DNA of 64,000 nt from NCBI RefSeq assembly GCF_013113735.1, contig NZ_CP053346.1, positions 1,316,001 through 1,380,000 of the forward strand, given 5' to 3'. The stretch comes from Sphingomonas sp. AP4-R1. Its GTDB lineage: Bacteria > Pseudomonadota > Alphaproteobacteria > Sphingomonadales > Sphingomonadaceae. Below the pieces are notes generated by a model. The model was not told the origin of the DNA. It did no database searches and was given only the letters and a program-made list of their open reading frames with translations. A program made the translations under genes and the position numbers. This document shows, one piece after another, positions 8,906 to 19,192 of the stretch (position 1 is the stretch's first letter; each line of letters begins with the position of its first letter).

Positions 8906-9439
8906 ATGTCCATTCGTCCCATCCTGGAGGCACCGGATCCCCGGCTGCGCGTGATTTCCACCCCCGTCGAAACGGTGGATGACGGGGTGCGCGCGCTGAT
9001 CGCCGACATGTTCGAGACGATGTATGACGCGCCGGGTATCGGCCTTGCCGCCGTGCAGGTCGGTGTGCCCAAGCGCATCCTCGTGATCGATCTTCAGGAA
9101 GACGAGGGCGAGGATGGCGAGCGCATCCGCAATCCGCGCGTGTTCATCAATCCGGAGCTGAGCGAGCCGGCCGAGGAATTCTCGGTCTACAACGAAGGCT
9201 GCCTGTCGGTGCCCGATCAATATGCGGACGTGGAGCGCCCGGTCGCGATCCAGGCGCGCTGGCTGGACGAGCAGGGCGTGGCGCATGACGAGCGGATCGA
9301 AGGCATGCTCGCCACGTGCCTGCAGCACGAGATGGACCATCTCGAGGGCATCCTCTTCATCGATCACCTGTCGAAGCTGAAGCGCGACATGGTGATGAAG
9401 AAGCTGGAAAAGGCCCGCCGGATGAAGCGCGCGGCGTAA
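8906..9439 (+). CDS. def: peptide deformylase
   Basis: This 177-residue metalloenzyme removes the formyl group from nascent proteins, the step that follows formylation by Fmt. All three family motifs are visible: [13 protein letters not shown] (the metal-binding cysteine) and HEMDH (the catalytic HExxH). I favour ATG 8906 ([15 protein letters not shown], with GAGG just upstream) over ATG 8897, which adds three residues. In many sphingomonads def lies beside fmt. Here it stands alone 7 kb away, between two inverted copies of a palindromic element. Confidence 0.96.
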   Translation: MSIRPILEAPDPRLRVISTPVETVDDGVRALIADMFETMYDAPGIGLAAVQVGVPKRILVIDLQEDEGEDGERIRNPRVFINPELSEPAEEFSVYNEGCLSVPDQYADVERPVAIQARWLDEQGVAHDERIEGMLATCLQHEMDHLEGILFIDHLSKLKRDMVMKKLEKARRMKRAA

Positions 9440-9446
9440 TCTGAAT

Positions 9447-9546
9447 ACCGCCGTCATCCCGACGAAAGTCGGGATCCACGTTTCGACTCACTCCACGCTT
9501 GGCCTGAGCCGCCGATTTGGATCCCGACTTTCGTCAGGATGGCGGT
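9447..9546. repeat. REP-like inverted repeat downstream of def
   Basis: Arms of about 29 bases with a few mismatches (9447-9477 and 9518-9546) carry the core ATCCCGACGAAAGTCGGGAT, which is itself a smaller palindrome. It sits 8 bases after the def stop and may serve as its transcript 3' end. Confidence 0.75.
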
Positions 9547-9565
9547 GGTTTTGCTAGAGGTCGTT

Positions 9566-9695
9566 TGAAAATGCGCGGAAGAGCGCATTTCGAGGCGGCA
9601 CCGGCCCACTCCCCCATCCGGCCTCCCAATCAGTTTACTCTGTGGGAGGCCGGGTGGGGAGTGGGCCAGTGTCGCAACGCGCCGAATGGCGCGTT
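9566..9695. repeat. MITE-like palindromic element, right inverted copy flanking def
   Basis: This is the reverse-oriented copy of the 8711-8842 element: tail at 9566-9596, long palindrome at 9597-9673 and outer mini-hairpin at 9676-9695 (AACGCGCC/GGCGCGTT). The tails of both copies face def. The outer hairpin lies just beyond the end of the minus-strand csp gene and could terminate it. Confidence 0.8.
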
Positions 9696-9708
9696 CTCAA
9701 ACACTCTC

Positions 9709-10098
9709 TCAGTGCAGCGTCGCCAGCGCCTCGCGGCAATCGTCGGCGCATTCGCGGCACATCGTCGCGCAGAGCGTGCAATGCTCATGGTCATGCTTGT
9801 CGCATTCGGCGGCGCACAGCATGCACGCCTCGATGCAGGCGGTGAGCACCGCGCGCACCATCGCATCGTCGTCCCCCGTCATCCGTGTCGCCACCTTCGC
9901 GGCGGCGGTGCAGACGTCGGCGCAGTCCATGCAGGTGCGGATGCACTGGCTCATGTCCATCGGTTCGGCCGAGCAGGCGTCGGCGCAGGAGGTGCAGAAC
10001 AGCGCGCAATACATGGCGTGCTTGGCGGCGAGCGCCAGCGGCTCGTTGATATGGCCGGCGACCTTGGGGTGAAGGCCGATCATCTTGCGGACGGACAT
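9709..10098 (-). CDS. four-helix-bundle copper-storage protein (Csp family)
   Basis: This 129-residue protein carries 17 cysteines arranged along predicted helices in repeated CxxxCxxCxxxC patterns (for example CALFCTSCADAC, CIRTCMDCADVC and CIEACMLCAAEC). That is the hallmark of Csp/DUF326 proteins, which bind many Cu(I) ions inside a four-helix bundle. There is no signal peptide, so it resembles the cytosolic Csp3 type. A His-rich loop (CDKHDHEHC) sits near the bundle mouth. The start MSVRKMIGLHPK at 10098 has GAGAG upstream. It is divergent from rmuC across 122 bases. No copper regulator or ATPase is adjacent. Confidence 0.9.
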   Translation of the reverse strand: MSVRKMIGLHPKVAGHINEPLALAAKHAMYCALFCTSCADACSAEPMDMSQCIRTCMDCADVCTAAAKVATRMTGDDDAMVRAVLTACIEACMLCAAECDKHDHEHCTLCATMCRECADDCREALATLH

Positions 10099-10220
10099 AG
10101 AGCGCTCTCCTTCTGCGCGGCGTCTCCCGACCCAACCATGAGGCCGGCGCGCCGTTCCTGCCAGCTTGCAATTGATCCGCGCCCAAGGCAAGTTCGCGCT
10201 CTGTTCCGGATGAGGCGTGC

Positions 10221-11657
10221 ATGTCGGCGATGGTGGTGGTTCTGGTCGCGGTGGCGGCTCTGGCGCTGGGCGCGGCGATCGGCTGGCTGTTGCGTGCCGG
10301 TCCGCTGGCGGCGGCCGAGCGCAGCGCCGCCGAGTTGCCGCCGCTGCGCCTGATGGTCGACGGGCTCACCCGCGAGCGGGACGCCTTCCGGGGCGAGCGC
10401 GATGCCGCGCGGCTGGATCTGGCGACGGCGCGCGCGGTCGCCGGCCGGGTCGAGGCGCTGGAGGAGGCGCTGGGCGCGGAGCGGGCACGCTCCTCGGGGC
10501 TCGCCGCCGAAAAGGCCGCGTTCGAGCGCGGCGAGGCCGAGCGCGCGCAGGCCCATGCCGCGCAGATGGCCGATCTCGACAAGCGCTTCGGCGATCTGGC
10601 GGGCAAAGCGCTGGGCGACGCGCAGAAGCAGTTCCTCGAACGCGCCGACCAGCGTTTCGCGCAGGCGGGCGAGAAGAGCGAGGCGCAGCTGAAGGCTTTG
10701 CTCCAGCCGGTCGAAACGACGCTCAAGCAATATGACGAGAAGCTCGGCGCGATCGAGAAGGCGCGCGACGAGGCCTATGGCGGCCTGAAGGAAGCCGTCT
10801 CGCAGCTGTCGCAGGGCAATGAGGTGGTGCGGCGCGAGACGGCGCGGCTCACCAACGTGCTGCGCTCCAGCCCCAAGCATCGCGGCCGCTGGGGCGAGGA
10901 GCAGCTCCGCACGATCCTCGAATCGGCGGGCATGACCGAGAATGTCGATTTCTCGCTCCAGACCAGCATCACCGATGGCGAGCGCCAGCTGCGCCCCGAT
11001 TGCGTGATCAATCTGCCGGGCGGCCGCACGATCGTCGTCGACGTCAAATGCCCGCTCGTCCATTTCGAGCAGGCCTATGACGAGGAAGACGAAACGGTCC
11101 GCGCCGCGCTCCTCCTCAAGCATGCCGATGCGATGAAGGCCTATGCCGCCGATCTCGGCCGCAAGGGCTATTGGCGCCAGTTCGATCTCTCGCCCGATTT
11201 CGTGATCATGTTCGTGCCGGGCGAGCATTTCCTGTCCGCCGCCGCCGAGCGCGCGCCGGACCTGATCGAGCAGGCCTTCCGTTCGGGCGTGATCATCGCC
11301 TCCACCATCAACATGCTGGCGCTGGCCAAGGTGATGGCGGGCATGTGGCGGCAGGAAGGGCTGGCGCGGCAGGCCGAGGAGATCGGCAAGCTGGGCAAGG
11401 ATCTCTATGCGCGCCTTTCCAAGATGGGCGATCACGTCACCCGGCTGGGCAAGAACCTCAATCAGGCGACCGGCGCCTACAATGATTTCGTCGGCTCGCT
11501 GGAAAGCCAGGTGCTGACGCAGGCCAAGCGCTTCGAGGCGTTGAAGATCGATACGCAGGGCAAGGCGATCGATCCGCTGCCGATGGTCGATCAGGTGGTG
11601 CGGCCGCTGACCAAGCTGTCGGCGACGCCGGAGCAGGCGGCCGAAGCGGCCGAGTGA
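10221..11657 (+). CDS. rmuC: DNA recombination protein RmuC
   Basis: This 478-residue protein is thought to limit DNA inversions at short inverted repeats, probably as a nuclease. The N terminus is a membrane anchor (VVVLVAVAALALGAAIGWLL). An Ala/Arg/Glu-rich coiled coil spans about residues 30-170. The RmuC domain follows, with HRGRWGEEQLRTILE and the PD-(D/E)XK-like core RPDCVINLPGGRTIVVDVK. It is notable in a window crowded with inverted repeats. It stands as its own transcription unit with a hairpin just after the stop. Confidence 0.93.
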   Translation: MSAMVVVLVAVAALALGAAIGWLLRAGPLAAAERSAAELPPLRLMVDGLTRERDAFRGERDAARLDLATARAVAGRVEALEEALGAERARSSGLAAEKAAFERGEAERAQAHAAQMADLDKRFGDLAGKALGDAQKQFLERADQRFAQAGEKSEAQLKALLQPVETTLKQYDEKLGAIEKARDEAYGGLKEAVSQLSQGNEVVRRETARLTNVLRSSPKHRGRWGEEQLRTILESAGMTENVDFSLQTSITDGERQLRPDCVINLPGGRTIVVDVKCPLVHFEQAYDEEDETVRAALLLKHADAMKAYAADLGRKGYWRQFDLSPDFVIMFVPGEHFLSAAAERAPDLIEQAFRSGVIIASTINMLALAKVMAGMWRQEGLARQAEEIGKLGKDLYARLSKMGDHVTRLGKNLNQATGAYNDFVGSLESQVLTQAKRFEALKIDTQGKAIDPLPMVDQVVRPLTKLSATPEQAAEAAE

Positions 11658-11663
11658 TGCCGC

Positions 11664-11682
11664 CGCCCCGCCTTTCGGGGCG
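11664..11682 (+). terminator. hairpin terminator after rmuC
   Basis: A 7-bp GC stem (CGCCCCG with CGGGGCG) and a 5-base loop start 7 bases after the rmuC stop. There is no following T run, so the function is likely but not certain. Confidence 0.5.
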
Positions 11683-11802
11683 CACATGCCGGGCGATGCG
11701 ATCGGCACGGCCAAGGAACGATTTCGGCGGTTTTGCGTCTGAGGGGTTCGGCCTGAAGCGGGCGCGCCTGCCGATAGGGCGGCGGTGACAGGGAAGGATC
11801 AT

Positions 11803-12879
11803 GTGAAGGCGCCGCATCATTTCCCCCAGCATGATGGCGTGATGCGTGCCGCCATTCGCGCATTTGCGTGGGAAGATACCGCGCTGGGTCCGCCCGAGGC
11901 TTGGCCTGCCGGGCTGAAGACCCTCGTCGCGACGATCCTGGATTCCCGCTTTCCGCAATGCATCGTCTGGGGTGAGGGCCTCGTCACCATTCCGAACGAT
12001 GCCTTCCTGCCGATCCTCGGCCGCAAGCCGGATGCGCTGGGTCGGCCCTTTTCGGACGTGTGGGCGGAGGTCTGGACCGATCTCGCGCCGATGATCGCCG
12101 CCACGTTCCGGGGCGAATCGACCTATATCGAGAATTTCCCGCTGGAGGTTGAGCGCGGTGCCGGTCCGGAGCGGGCCTGGTTCACCTTCTGCTACAGCCC
12201 GATCCGCGACGAACAGGGCGTGGTCCAGGGCATGCTGGACACGGTGATCGAGACGACGGACGCGGTGGAATCGGGCGCGCGGGCGAAATTGCTGGCGGAC
12301 GAACTCGCGCACCGGATGAAGAACACGCTCGCCGTGTTCCAGTCCATCGCCCATCAGACCTTCCGTTCGCTCGACGGCGAGGAGGCGCATCGCCTGCTCG
12401 ATCAGCGCCTTGCGGCGCTCGGCGCGGCGCATGAAGCGCTCACGCAGAGCGAATGGTTCGGCGCGCCGCTGAGCGATGTCGTCCGGCGCGCGCTGGCGGC
12501 GCACGTTCCGTCCCCGGATCGCGTTGTCCTCGCCGGGCCGTCCGTCCCGCTTGGTGGGCGGCAGGCGCTGTCGCTCGCGCTCGCGGTCAACGAACTCGCG
12601 ACCAATTCCGCCAAATATGGCGCGATGTCGGCGCCCGGCGGCAGGATCGTGGTCGATTGGGATGCGGATCTGCGCGCGGCCGACGGTCCCTTCCGCTGGC
12701 GCTGGCGGGAGGAGGGTGGTCCGCTGGTGACGCCGCCCAAGCGTCGCGGCTTCGGATCGCGCCTGATCGAGCGGGTGCTGCCGGCCGATTTCGGCGGCGA
12801 GATCAGCGCCGACTATCGGCCGGAAGGTTTTGCGCTAGAGTTGCGCGCGCGCACCGGAGGATTGACCGACATCGGCTGA
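11803..12879 (+). CDS. PAS-domain sensor histidine kinase, HWE family
   Basis: This 358-residue soluble kinase has an N-terminal PAS-like sensor domain (about residues 30-155: PQCIVWGEGLVTIPNDAFLP through FCYSPIRDEQGVVQGMLDT). The phospho-acceptor box is DELAHRMKNTLAVFQSIA, with His near residue 170. The ATPase has N box ALAVNELATNSAKYGA, the family-defining RWREEGGP (WxE) and GFGSRLIERVL. No membrane segment is present, so it probably senses an internal cue such as light, redox or a ligand. I favour GTG 11803 because AAGGA lies 4 bases upstream; GTG 11785 and ATG 11842 are alternatives. No response regulator is adjacent. Confidence 0.88.
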   Translation: MKAPHHFPQHDGVMRAAIRAFAWEDTALGPPEAWPAGLKTLVATILDSRFPQCIVWGEGLVTIPNDAFLPILGRKPDALGRPFSDVWAEVWTDLAPMIAATFRGESTYIENFPLEVERGAGPERAWFTFCYSPIRDEQGVVQGMLDTVIETTDAVESGARAKLLADELAHRMKNTLAVFQSIAHQTFRSLDGEEAHRLLDQRLAALGAAHEALTQSEWFGAPLSDVVRRALAAHVPSPDRVVLAGPSVPLGGRQALSLALAVNELATNSAKYGAMSAPGGRIVVDWDADLRAADGPFRWRWREEGGPLVTPPKRRGFGSRLIERVLPADFGGEISADYRPEGFALELRARTGGLTDIG

Positions 12880-12939
12880 CGCGCAGGCGGAGCCGGGGAC
12901 GATGGGGCGAAGCGAAAGAGTGGGCAGACGCGTGGCGCA

Positions 12940-14361
12940 ATGGGCGGTGTACGCCCGCTGATGCAGGTCGAGCCGCACAAGCTTCCGCCCGTGCCGCATG
13001 GTCTGCCGGGCCTGCCGCGCTCGCTGGGCGTGGCGGGCGTGCTGTTCCTCACGCTCTCGGCGACGACACCCGCTTCTTCCGTCTTCGTGATCGTGCCGGG
13101 GATGCTGCGCGTGGCCGGATCCGGCGCGCTGATCGCATTGCTGATCGCCGCGATCGTCTGCGTCGCCACGGCCTATGTCTATGCCGAGCTGTCCTCCGCC
13201 TGGCCGATCGCGGGCGGGGAATATGTGATGGTCGCGCGCACGCTGGGGCCGATGGCGGGGTTCGTCGTGCTGGGCGTGAACGTGATCAACAATCTGATCT
13301 TCACGCCCGTCGTCGCGCTGGGGGTGAGCGATGTGCTGGCGCGCGTGATTCCCGGCCTGCCGCAGACGCCGGTGGCGCTCGCTCTGATAGCGCTGGCCAC
13401 GGGCTGCGGGCTGCTCAACATCCGGACGAACGCGCTCGTCACTGGCCTTTTCCTCGTGGTGGAGCTGCTGGCGCTGGCGGCGCTCTGCTGGGCGGGGCTG
13501 ATCGCGCCGGTGCAGGATCCCGTCGCCTTGCTTCTTCATCCGCGGATGCCCGGCGGAGCGGGGCTCGTCGCCGCCACGCCCGCCGCGATCGGCACGGCCA
13601 CGACGATCGCGATCTTCGCGCTCAACGGCTATGGCATGGCGGTCTATTTCGGCGAGGATATGCGCGATGCGCCGCGCCGCATCGGCCGCGTGGTTCTGGC
13701 GGCGCTCTGCCTGACGCTGGCCACCGAGATCCTGCCCGTCGCGGCGGCGATCGTCGGCACGCCCGATCTGGCGGCTTTCCTCACGGGAGAGGATCCGTTC
13801 GGCGCGCTCGTCGCGGCGCGCGGTGGGCGGGCGCTGGGCGATTGGGTGGCGGCGGGCGTCGCCATCGCGATCGTGAATGCGGCGATCGTCTCGATTCTCG
13901 CCTTCGCCCGATTCTTCTATTCCACCGCGCGGGATGGTGTGTGGGGTGGCCGGCTGGATATCCGGTTGCAGCTGATCCACCCCCGGCTCGGCAGCCCATG
14001 GATCGCCACGCTGGGGATCGGCGGCGTGAGCCTCGTCTGCTGCCTCGTCCCGCTCGATCTGCTGCTCGTGCTGAGCGGCGCGGGTCTCGTCCTCACCTAT
14101 GCCGCCATCGCTCTGGCGGCGTTGGTCGGGCGGCGGACGGGCGCCACGGCGCACGCCGCCTATCGGATGCCGCTCTTTCCCGTGGCGCCGGTGTTGACGC
14201 TGATCGCGCTCGCTTATGTCGTCTGGACGAGCTGGCTGGACCCGGAAGAGGGGCGGCCAGGGCTGATCGCCACCGGGATACAGATCGCCGTCTCGATCCT
14301 TTATTATGGGCTGGTCGTCCGCCGCAGGGGTGCGTGGGTAACGCGCGATCCCCTGGGCTGA
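12940..14361 (+). CDS. APC-superfamily amino acid permease
   Basis: This 473-residue inner-membrane protein has about 12 hydrophobic segments. It shows the typical first-helix break SATTPASSVFVIVPGM and the helix-3 region ELSSAWPIAGGEYVMVAR. This is the amino acid-polyamine-organocation transporter pattern (PF13520 type). It probably imports an amino acid or amine by proton symport; the substrate cannot be read from the sequence. An in-frame ATG at 12961 (MQVEPHKLPP) is an alternative start, and neither start has a strong ribosome-binding site. It follows the kinase by 60 bases in the same direction, so cotranscription is possible. Confidence 0.88.
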   Translation: MGGVRPLMQVEPHKLPPVPHGLPGLPRSLGVAGVLFLTLSATTPASSVFVIVPGMLRVAGSGALIALLIAAIVCVATAYVYAELSSAWPIAGGEYVMVARTLGPMAGFVVLGVNVINNLIFTPVVALGVSDVLARVIPGLPQTPVALALIALATGCGLLNIRTNALVTGLFLVVELLALAALCWAGLIAPVQDPVALLLHPRMPGGAGLVAATPAAIGTATTIAIFALNGYGMAVYFGEDMRDAPRRIGRVVLAALCLTLATEILPVAAAIVGTPDLAAFLTGEDPFGALVAARGGRALGDWVAAGVAIAIVNAAIVSILAFARFFYSTARDGVWGGRLDIRLQLIHPRLGSPWIATLGIGGVSLVCCLVPLDLLLVLSGAGLVLTYAAIALAALVGRRTGATAHAAYRMPLFPVAPVLTLIALAYVVWTSWLDPEEGRPGLIATGIQIAVSILYYGLVVRRRGAWVTRDPLG

Positions 14362-14541
14362 TATCGGTCGTTTCGGACCCGTCGGTCAGCGTCTGTTCAA
14401 AAAGGTTGGATTTTGTGCGCAGGTTGAAGCGGTTTTATTCGTACCTTGCGTCCACTCGCGTTACAGCGCTGCAATCTTTCGACGGTTCCGACAATCAAAG
14501 GGGGCAGCCTGCATCCGCAGTGCCCGGTACGAAGGTGATAG

Positions 14542-15936
14542 ATGGAAGATCAGTGGGAGGAGCCGGTGGCCCGATCGCCGCATTCGCGGCGCAACGCCTG
14601 GATCGTGGTCGTCGTCCTCGTCGTGATAGCGTTGCTCGCCTGGGCGTTCACGCGCAGCGGCGGTCAGCCGTCGCGTAGCGGCGCCGGCGCGGCCGGCGCG
14701 CGCGGTGGCGCTGGCGGTCCCGGTGGCCCCGGCGGTTTCGGCGGCGGGCGCCGTCAGGCCGCGACGGTCGGCACCGAGAAGGTGACGGCGGCGGACATGC
14801 CGGAGACGATCGCCGCGATCGGCACCGTCACACCGATCGTCACCGCCACGGTGCGTCCGCAGCTTTCGGGCAACATCTTCACGATCGATTTCACCGAGGG
14901 GCAGATGGTCCGGAAGGGCCAGCTCCTCGCCCAGATCGATCCGCGCCCCTATCGCCTCGCCCTCAGCCAGGCGCAGGCGAATCTGGAGCGCGATCTCGCC
15001 CAGCTGAATCTCGCGCAGGTGACGCTCAAGCGATACCAGACCCTGCTCTCGCAGGATTCGATCGCCCGGCAGGAGGTCGACACGCAGGCCGCCAGCCTCA
15101 AGCAATATGAGGGCACCGTCGCGGCCGATCGCGCCGCCATCGGCACGGCGAAGCTCAACCTGCAATATACGTCGATCACCGCGCCGGTGTCGGGCCGCAT
15201 CGGCCTGCGTCAGGCGGACATCGGCAATTATGTGACGCCGGGCGACACGGCCGGCATCGCCGTGATCACGCAGACCACTCCGATCGACGTGGCGTTCGCG
15301 CTGCCGCAGGACGATCTGCAGACGTTGCTCACGCGCCGCACGGGCGGCCGGGCCTTGCCCGTCACCGCCAAGGATCAGGGCGGCACGACGGTGCTGGCCG
15401 AAGGCAGCTTCCTGACCTTCGACAACCAGATCGATGCCACCACCGGCACGGTCCGCGCCAAGGCGCGCTTCGCCAACACCGATGGGAAGCTGTTCCCCAA
15501 TCAGTTCGTGAACGTCGTGCTGGTGTCCGATACGCTGAAGGGCGTCGCCACCGTGCCCGTTTCGGCCGTGCGCCACGGCGCGCAGGGCGACTTCGTCTTC
15601 ACGCTGCAGGAGGACAAGACCGCCAAGCTCGCGCTGGTGAAGACGGGCCCGTCCGCCGGCACGCGCATCGCCGTGCTTTCGGGCGTGAAGATCGGCGAGA
15701 CGGTGATCACCGAGGGCGCCGACAATCTGGACGACGGATCGCCCGTGATCCTGCCCGGCGATGCGCGCCCCGATTTCAGCCGCAACCGCAAGAGCGGCTG
15801 GTTCTCCTGGCTGTTCGGCGGTTCGTCGGCAAAGGGCGGCGCGGACGGCGCGCCGTCTGCCGCGGGCGCGCAGGGCAATGCCAGCGGCGAGGGCGGCGAG
15901 CGTCGTCACCGCCGCACGGAAAGCGCCGGCCAGTGA
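14542..15936 (+). CDS. RND efflux periplasmic adaptor (MdtA-like)
   Basis: This 464-residue membrane-fusion protein links an inner-membrane RND pump to an outer-membrane channel. One membrane anchor (about residues 19-37) is followed by a Gly-rich linker (about 40-70). The lipoyl/barrel-sandwich half-motif is [20 protein letters not shown]. Then come the alpha-hairpin ([20 protein letters not shown]), the second lipoyl half ([20 protein letters not shown]), the beta-barrel and the membrane-proximal domain. The C terminus is Ser/Gly/Arg-rich. The start has GAAGGTGA upstream. It heads an operon with two pumps and an outer-membrane factor. No local regulator is present; 14362-14541 should hold the promoter. 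Confidence 0.93.
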   Translation: MEDQWEEPVARSPHSRRNAWIVVVVLVVIALLAWAFTRSGGQPSRSGAGAAGARGGAGGPGGPGGFGGGRRQAATVGTEKVTAADMPETIAAIGTVTPIVTATVRPQLSGNIFTIDFTEGQMVRKGQLLAQIDPRPYRLALSQAQANLERDLAQLNLAQVTLKRYQTLLSQDSIARQEVDTQAASLKQYEGTVAADRAAIGTAKLNLQYTSITAPVSGRIGLRQADIGNYVTPGDTAGIAVITQTTPIDVAFALPQDDLQTLLTRRTGGRALPVTAKDQGGTTVLAEGSFLTFDNQIDATTGTVRAKARFANTDGKLFPNQFVNVVLVSDTLKGVATVPVSAVRHGAQGDFVFTLQEDKTAKLALVKTGPSAGTRIAVLSGVKIGETVITEGADNLDDGSPVILPGDARPDFSRNRKSGWFSWLFGGSSAKGGADGAPSAAGAQGNASGEGGERRHRRTESAGQ

Positions 15937-15982
15937 TCCTGCGCGTCGCCGTGATCGTGTGCCGGCGGGCGGGCTCGGGCGC

Positions 15983-18900
15983 ATGAACGCGCCCGTGCAC
16001 GCCCCGCAGGAGGAGTTGGTCGAGGTCGGCTCCGGCCGTGCCAATCCCTCGCGCGGCTTCATCCTGAGGCCGGTCGCGACGACGTTGTTCATGATCGCGA
16101 TCCTGCTCGCGGGTCTGGTCGCCTATAAGTTCCTGCCCGTCTCGGCGCTGCCGCAGGTGGATTATCCCACCATCCAGGTTCGCACGCTCTATCCGGGCGC
16201 GAGCCCCGACGTGATGGGCCTCACCGTCACCGCCCCGCTGGAGCGCCAGTTCGGCCAGATGGCGGGCCTGTCGCGCATGTCCTCCGTCTCCTCGGCGGGC
16301 GCGTCGGTCATCACGCTGCAGTTCAATCTCGATCTCACGCTGGATGTGGCCGAGCAGGAGGTTCAGGCGGCGATCAACGCGGCGAACACGCTGCTGCCCG
16401 CCGATCTGCCCGCGCCGCCCATCTACGCGAAGGTCAATCCTGCCGACGCGCCGGTGCTGAGTTTGGGCGTCACCAGCGCCACCCGTCCGCTCGCCGAAGT
16501 GCAGAATCTGGTCGATCAGCGCATCGCCAACAAGATCGCGCAGATCTCCGGCGTCGGCCTTGTTTCGCTGTCCGGCGGGCAGCGCCCCGCCGTCCGCATC
16601 CAGGCCAATGTGCAGGCACTCGCCACGCGCGGCCTCTCGCTCGATACGCTGCGTACCGCAATCGCTGCAGCCAACGTCAACGGCGCCAAGGGCAGCTTCG
16701 ACGGGCCGACGCGCAGCTGGTCGATCGATTCGAACGATCAGCTCGCCACCGCGAAGGACTATAAGGATCTCGTCATCGCCTACACGAACGGCGCGCCCGT
16801 TCGCCTCAGCGATGTCGCCAACGTGATCGACGGATCGGAAAATACCCGCATCGGCGCGTGGATGAACCGCCAGCCCGCGATCATCGTCGACGTCCAGCGC
16901 CAGCCGGGCGCGAACGTGATCGGCACGGTCGACATGATCAAGTCGGTGCTGCCCGATCTCGAAGCGACCATGCCGGCCAACGTGCATGTGACGTTGCTCA
17001 CCGATCGCACCACCGGCATCCGCTCTTCCGTGCACGATGTGCAGATGGAACTGGTGTTCGCGGTCGTGCTGGTCACGCTCGCCATCTTCCTGTTCCTGGG
17101 ATCGATGGAGGCGACGGTGATCGCGTCCATCGCCGTGCCGCTCTCCATCATCGGCACGTTCGCGGTGATGCACCAGCTGGGCTACAGCCTGAACAATCTC
17201 ACGCTGATGGCGCTCACGATCGCCTCGGGCTTCGTCGTCGACGATGCGATCGTCGTGACCGAGAATATCGCGCGCCATCTGGAAAACGGGATGAAGCCCC
17301 TCGCCGCCGCGCTGAAGGGCGCGGAGGAGATCGGCTTCACGATCATCAGCCTTACGGTCAGCCTCGTCGCGGTGCTGATCCCGCTCCTGTTCATGGGCGA
17401 CGTGGTCGGCCGTCTGTTCCGCGAATTCGCGGTGACGCTGGCGGTGACGATCCTGATCTCGGCGGTAGTGGCGTTGACGCTCGTGCCCATGCTCTCGGCC
17501 CGCTGGCTGAAGAGCGAGGCGGAGACGAAGCGACCCCATTTCGTCGAAAAGACGATCCAGTGGTTCGACATGATCGGCCACCATTATTCGCGCTGGCTGG
17601 ATTGGGTGCTGCTGCGTCAGGGCCTCACCCTGCTGGTGTTCGCGGGTTCGGTGGCGGTCACGGCCCTGCTGTTCGTGATGATCCCCAAGGGCCTGTTCCC
17701 GGTGCAGGATACCGGCCAGCTGCAGGCCGTGATCGCGACGCGACAGGGCATCTCCTTTACCGCCATGTCCGAACTGCAGGGCAAGGTGGCGGATGCGATC
17801 CTGCAGGATCCGGACGTCGACAGCCTGAGCTCCAATGTCGGTGTCGACGGGCAGAATGCCGCGCTCAATCAGGGCCGGATGCTCATCAACCTGAAGGACG
17901 AGCATCCCACCAATCAGACGCGGCTGATCCGTCGCCTGCAGCAGCGCGCGCACGATGTGGCGGGCGTCATGCTCTATATCCGCCCCGTGCAGGATCTGAC
18001 GATCGATGCCGAGGGCGGGCCGACCCAATATCGCTTCGCGCTGCAGGGCGCCGATCAGGACCAGATACAGGGTTGGGCGAAGAAGCTGATCGCCGAACTC
18101 CAGACTTTGCCCGAACTCGCCAACATCACGTCGGACATCCAGAATGACGGGCGCGCGGTGACCGTGAAGGTGGATCGCGACACGGCGGCGCGGCTGGGCA
18201 TCTCGGTCGCGACGATCGACAGCGCGCTCTACAATGCGTTCGGCCAGCGCATCATCTCGACCATCTTCACGCAGACCACCCAGTATCGCGTGATCCTGGA
18301 AAGCCAGCCGGGGATGCTGACCAATCCGCAGATGCTGGCCCAGCTGTATCTGCCCACGTCCAGCGGCACCTCCGTGCCCCTCTCCACGGTCGCCCGCTTC
18401 GTGGAGGGCACGGCCCCGTTGCAGGTGACGCGCGTGGCGCAGTTCCCGGCGGCGACGATCGGATTCGATCTCGCGCGCGGATCGAGCCTCGGCCACGCCG
18501 TGGATGCGATCACGGCGGCGGAGAAACGCATCGGCGTGCCCGAAGCCTCGATCACTACCACCTTCCTCGGCGCGGCCAATGCGTTCCGCGCCAGCCTGCA
18601 GAATGAGGTGTGGCTGATCCTGGCGGCGATCGTGGTCGTCTATATCGTGCTGGGCGTGCTCTATGAGAGCTTCGTCCATCCGCTGACGATCCTGTCCACC
18701 TTGCCGTCCGCGGGCGTCGGCGCACTGCTCGCGCTCTGGATCACGGGCAATGATCTCGGCGTGATCGGGATCATCGGCATCGTGCTGCTGATCGGCATCG
18801 TGAAGAAGAACGCGATCATGATGATCGATTTCGCGCTGGAGGCGCAGCGCGAGGAAGGGCGCGATCCCGATACGGCGATCCGTCAGGCGGCACGCCTGCG

Positions 18901-19171
18901 TTTCCGCCCGATCATGATGACGACCTTCGCGGCCTTGTTCGCGGCGCTGCCCCTGATCTTCGGATCGGGCATGGGCGCGGAGCTGCGCCAGCCGCTGGGC
19001 CTCGCCATCGCCGGCGGCCTGATCGTGAGCCAGGCGCTGACGTTGTTCACCACGCCCGTCATCTTCCTCCAGTTCGAGGCGCTGTCGCGTCGCTGGGGCG
19101 GCAAGGCGCAGCAGCGCGAGCTGCCGCTGGAAGCCCCGCCCGCCCCCTTGGCGCCGGGAGTGGCGGAGTGA
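15983..19171 (+). CDS. RND efflux pump, inner-membrane subunit (MdtB-like)
   Basis: This 1062-residue pump has 12 predicted membrane helices and two large periplasmic loops. [20 protein letters not shown] is the first helix, and [16 protein letters not shown] opens the first porter domain. The proton-relay helix carries the Asp-Asp pair in [19 protein letters not shown]. The second half has [18 protein letters not shown]. The ATG at 15983 gives the usual N terminus; a longer frame to 15761 overlaps the adaptor gene. MdtB-type pumps work with a second, different pump subunit, as here. The probable substrates are hydrophobic compounds, bile-salt-like molecules or antibiotics, inferred from the family. 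Confidence 0.94.
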   Translation: MNAPVHAPQEELVEVGSGRANPSRGFILRPVATTLFMIAILLAGLVAYKFLPVSALPQVDYPTIQVRTLYPGASPDVMGLTVTAPLERQFGQMAGLSRMSSVSSAGASVITLQFNLDLTLDVAEQEVQAAINAANTLLPADLPAPPIYAKVNPADAPVLSLGVTSATRPLAEVQNLVDQRIANKIAQISGVGLVSLSGGQRPAVRIQANVQALATRGLSLDTLRTAIAAANVNGAKGSFDGPTRSWSIDSNDQLATAKDYKDLVIAYTNGAPVRLSDVANVIDGSENTRIGAWMNRQPAIIVDVQRQPGANVIGTVDMIKSVLPDLEATMPANVHVTLLTDRTTGIRSSVHDVQMELVFAVVLVTLAIFLFLGSMEATVIASIAVPLSIIGTFAVMHQLGYSLNNLTLMALTIASGFVVDDAIVVTENIARHLENGMKPLAAALKGAEEIGFTIISLTVSLVAVLIPLLFMGDVVGRLFREFAVTLAVTILISAVVALTLVPMLSARWLKSEAETKRPHFVEKTIQWFDMIGHHYSRWLDWVLLRQGLTLLVFAGSVAVTALLFVMIPKGLFPVQDTGQLQAVIATRQGISFTAMSELQGKVADAILQDPDVDSLSSNVGVDGQNAALNQGRMLINLKDEHPTNQTRLIRRLQQRAHDVAGVMLYIRPVQDLTIDAEGGPTQYRFALQGADQDQIQGWAKKLIAELQTLPELANITSDIQNDGRAVTVKVDRDTAARLGISVATIDSALYNAFGQRIISTIFTQTTQYRVILESQPGMLTNPQMLAQLYLPTSSGTSVPLSTVARFVEGTAPLQVTRVAQFPAATIGFDLARGSSLGHAVDAITAAEKRIGVPEASITTTFLGAANAFRASLQNEVWLILAAIVVVYIVLGVLYESFVHPLTILSTLPSAGVGALLALWITGNDLGVIGIIGIVLLIGIVKKNAIMMIDFALEAQREEGRDPDTAIRQAARLRFRPIMMTTFAALFAALPLIFGSGMGAELRQPLGLAIAGGLIVSQALTLFTTPVIFLQFEALSRRWGGKAQQRELPLEAPPAPLAPGVAE

Positions 19172-19192
19172 TCCGCGCGCGCGCCGTCTTTT

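Noticed and set aside
8842..9566. def unit as a classic transposon
   Set aside because: There is no transposase, and I did not identify target-site duplications; the flanks are palindromic repeats only.
12453..14678. 741-codon plus-strand frame overlapping the kinase and permease
   Set aside because: It is out of frame with both supported proteins, and its product is a Gly/Arg/Ala run with no domain.
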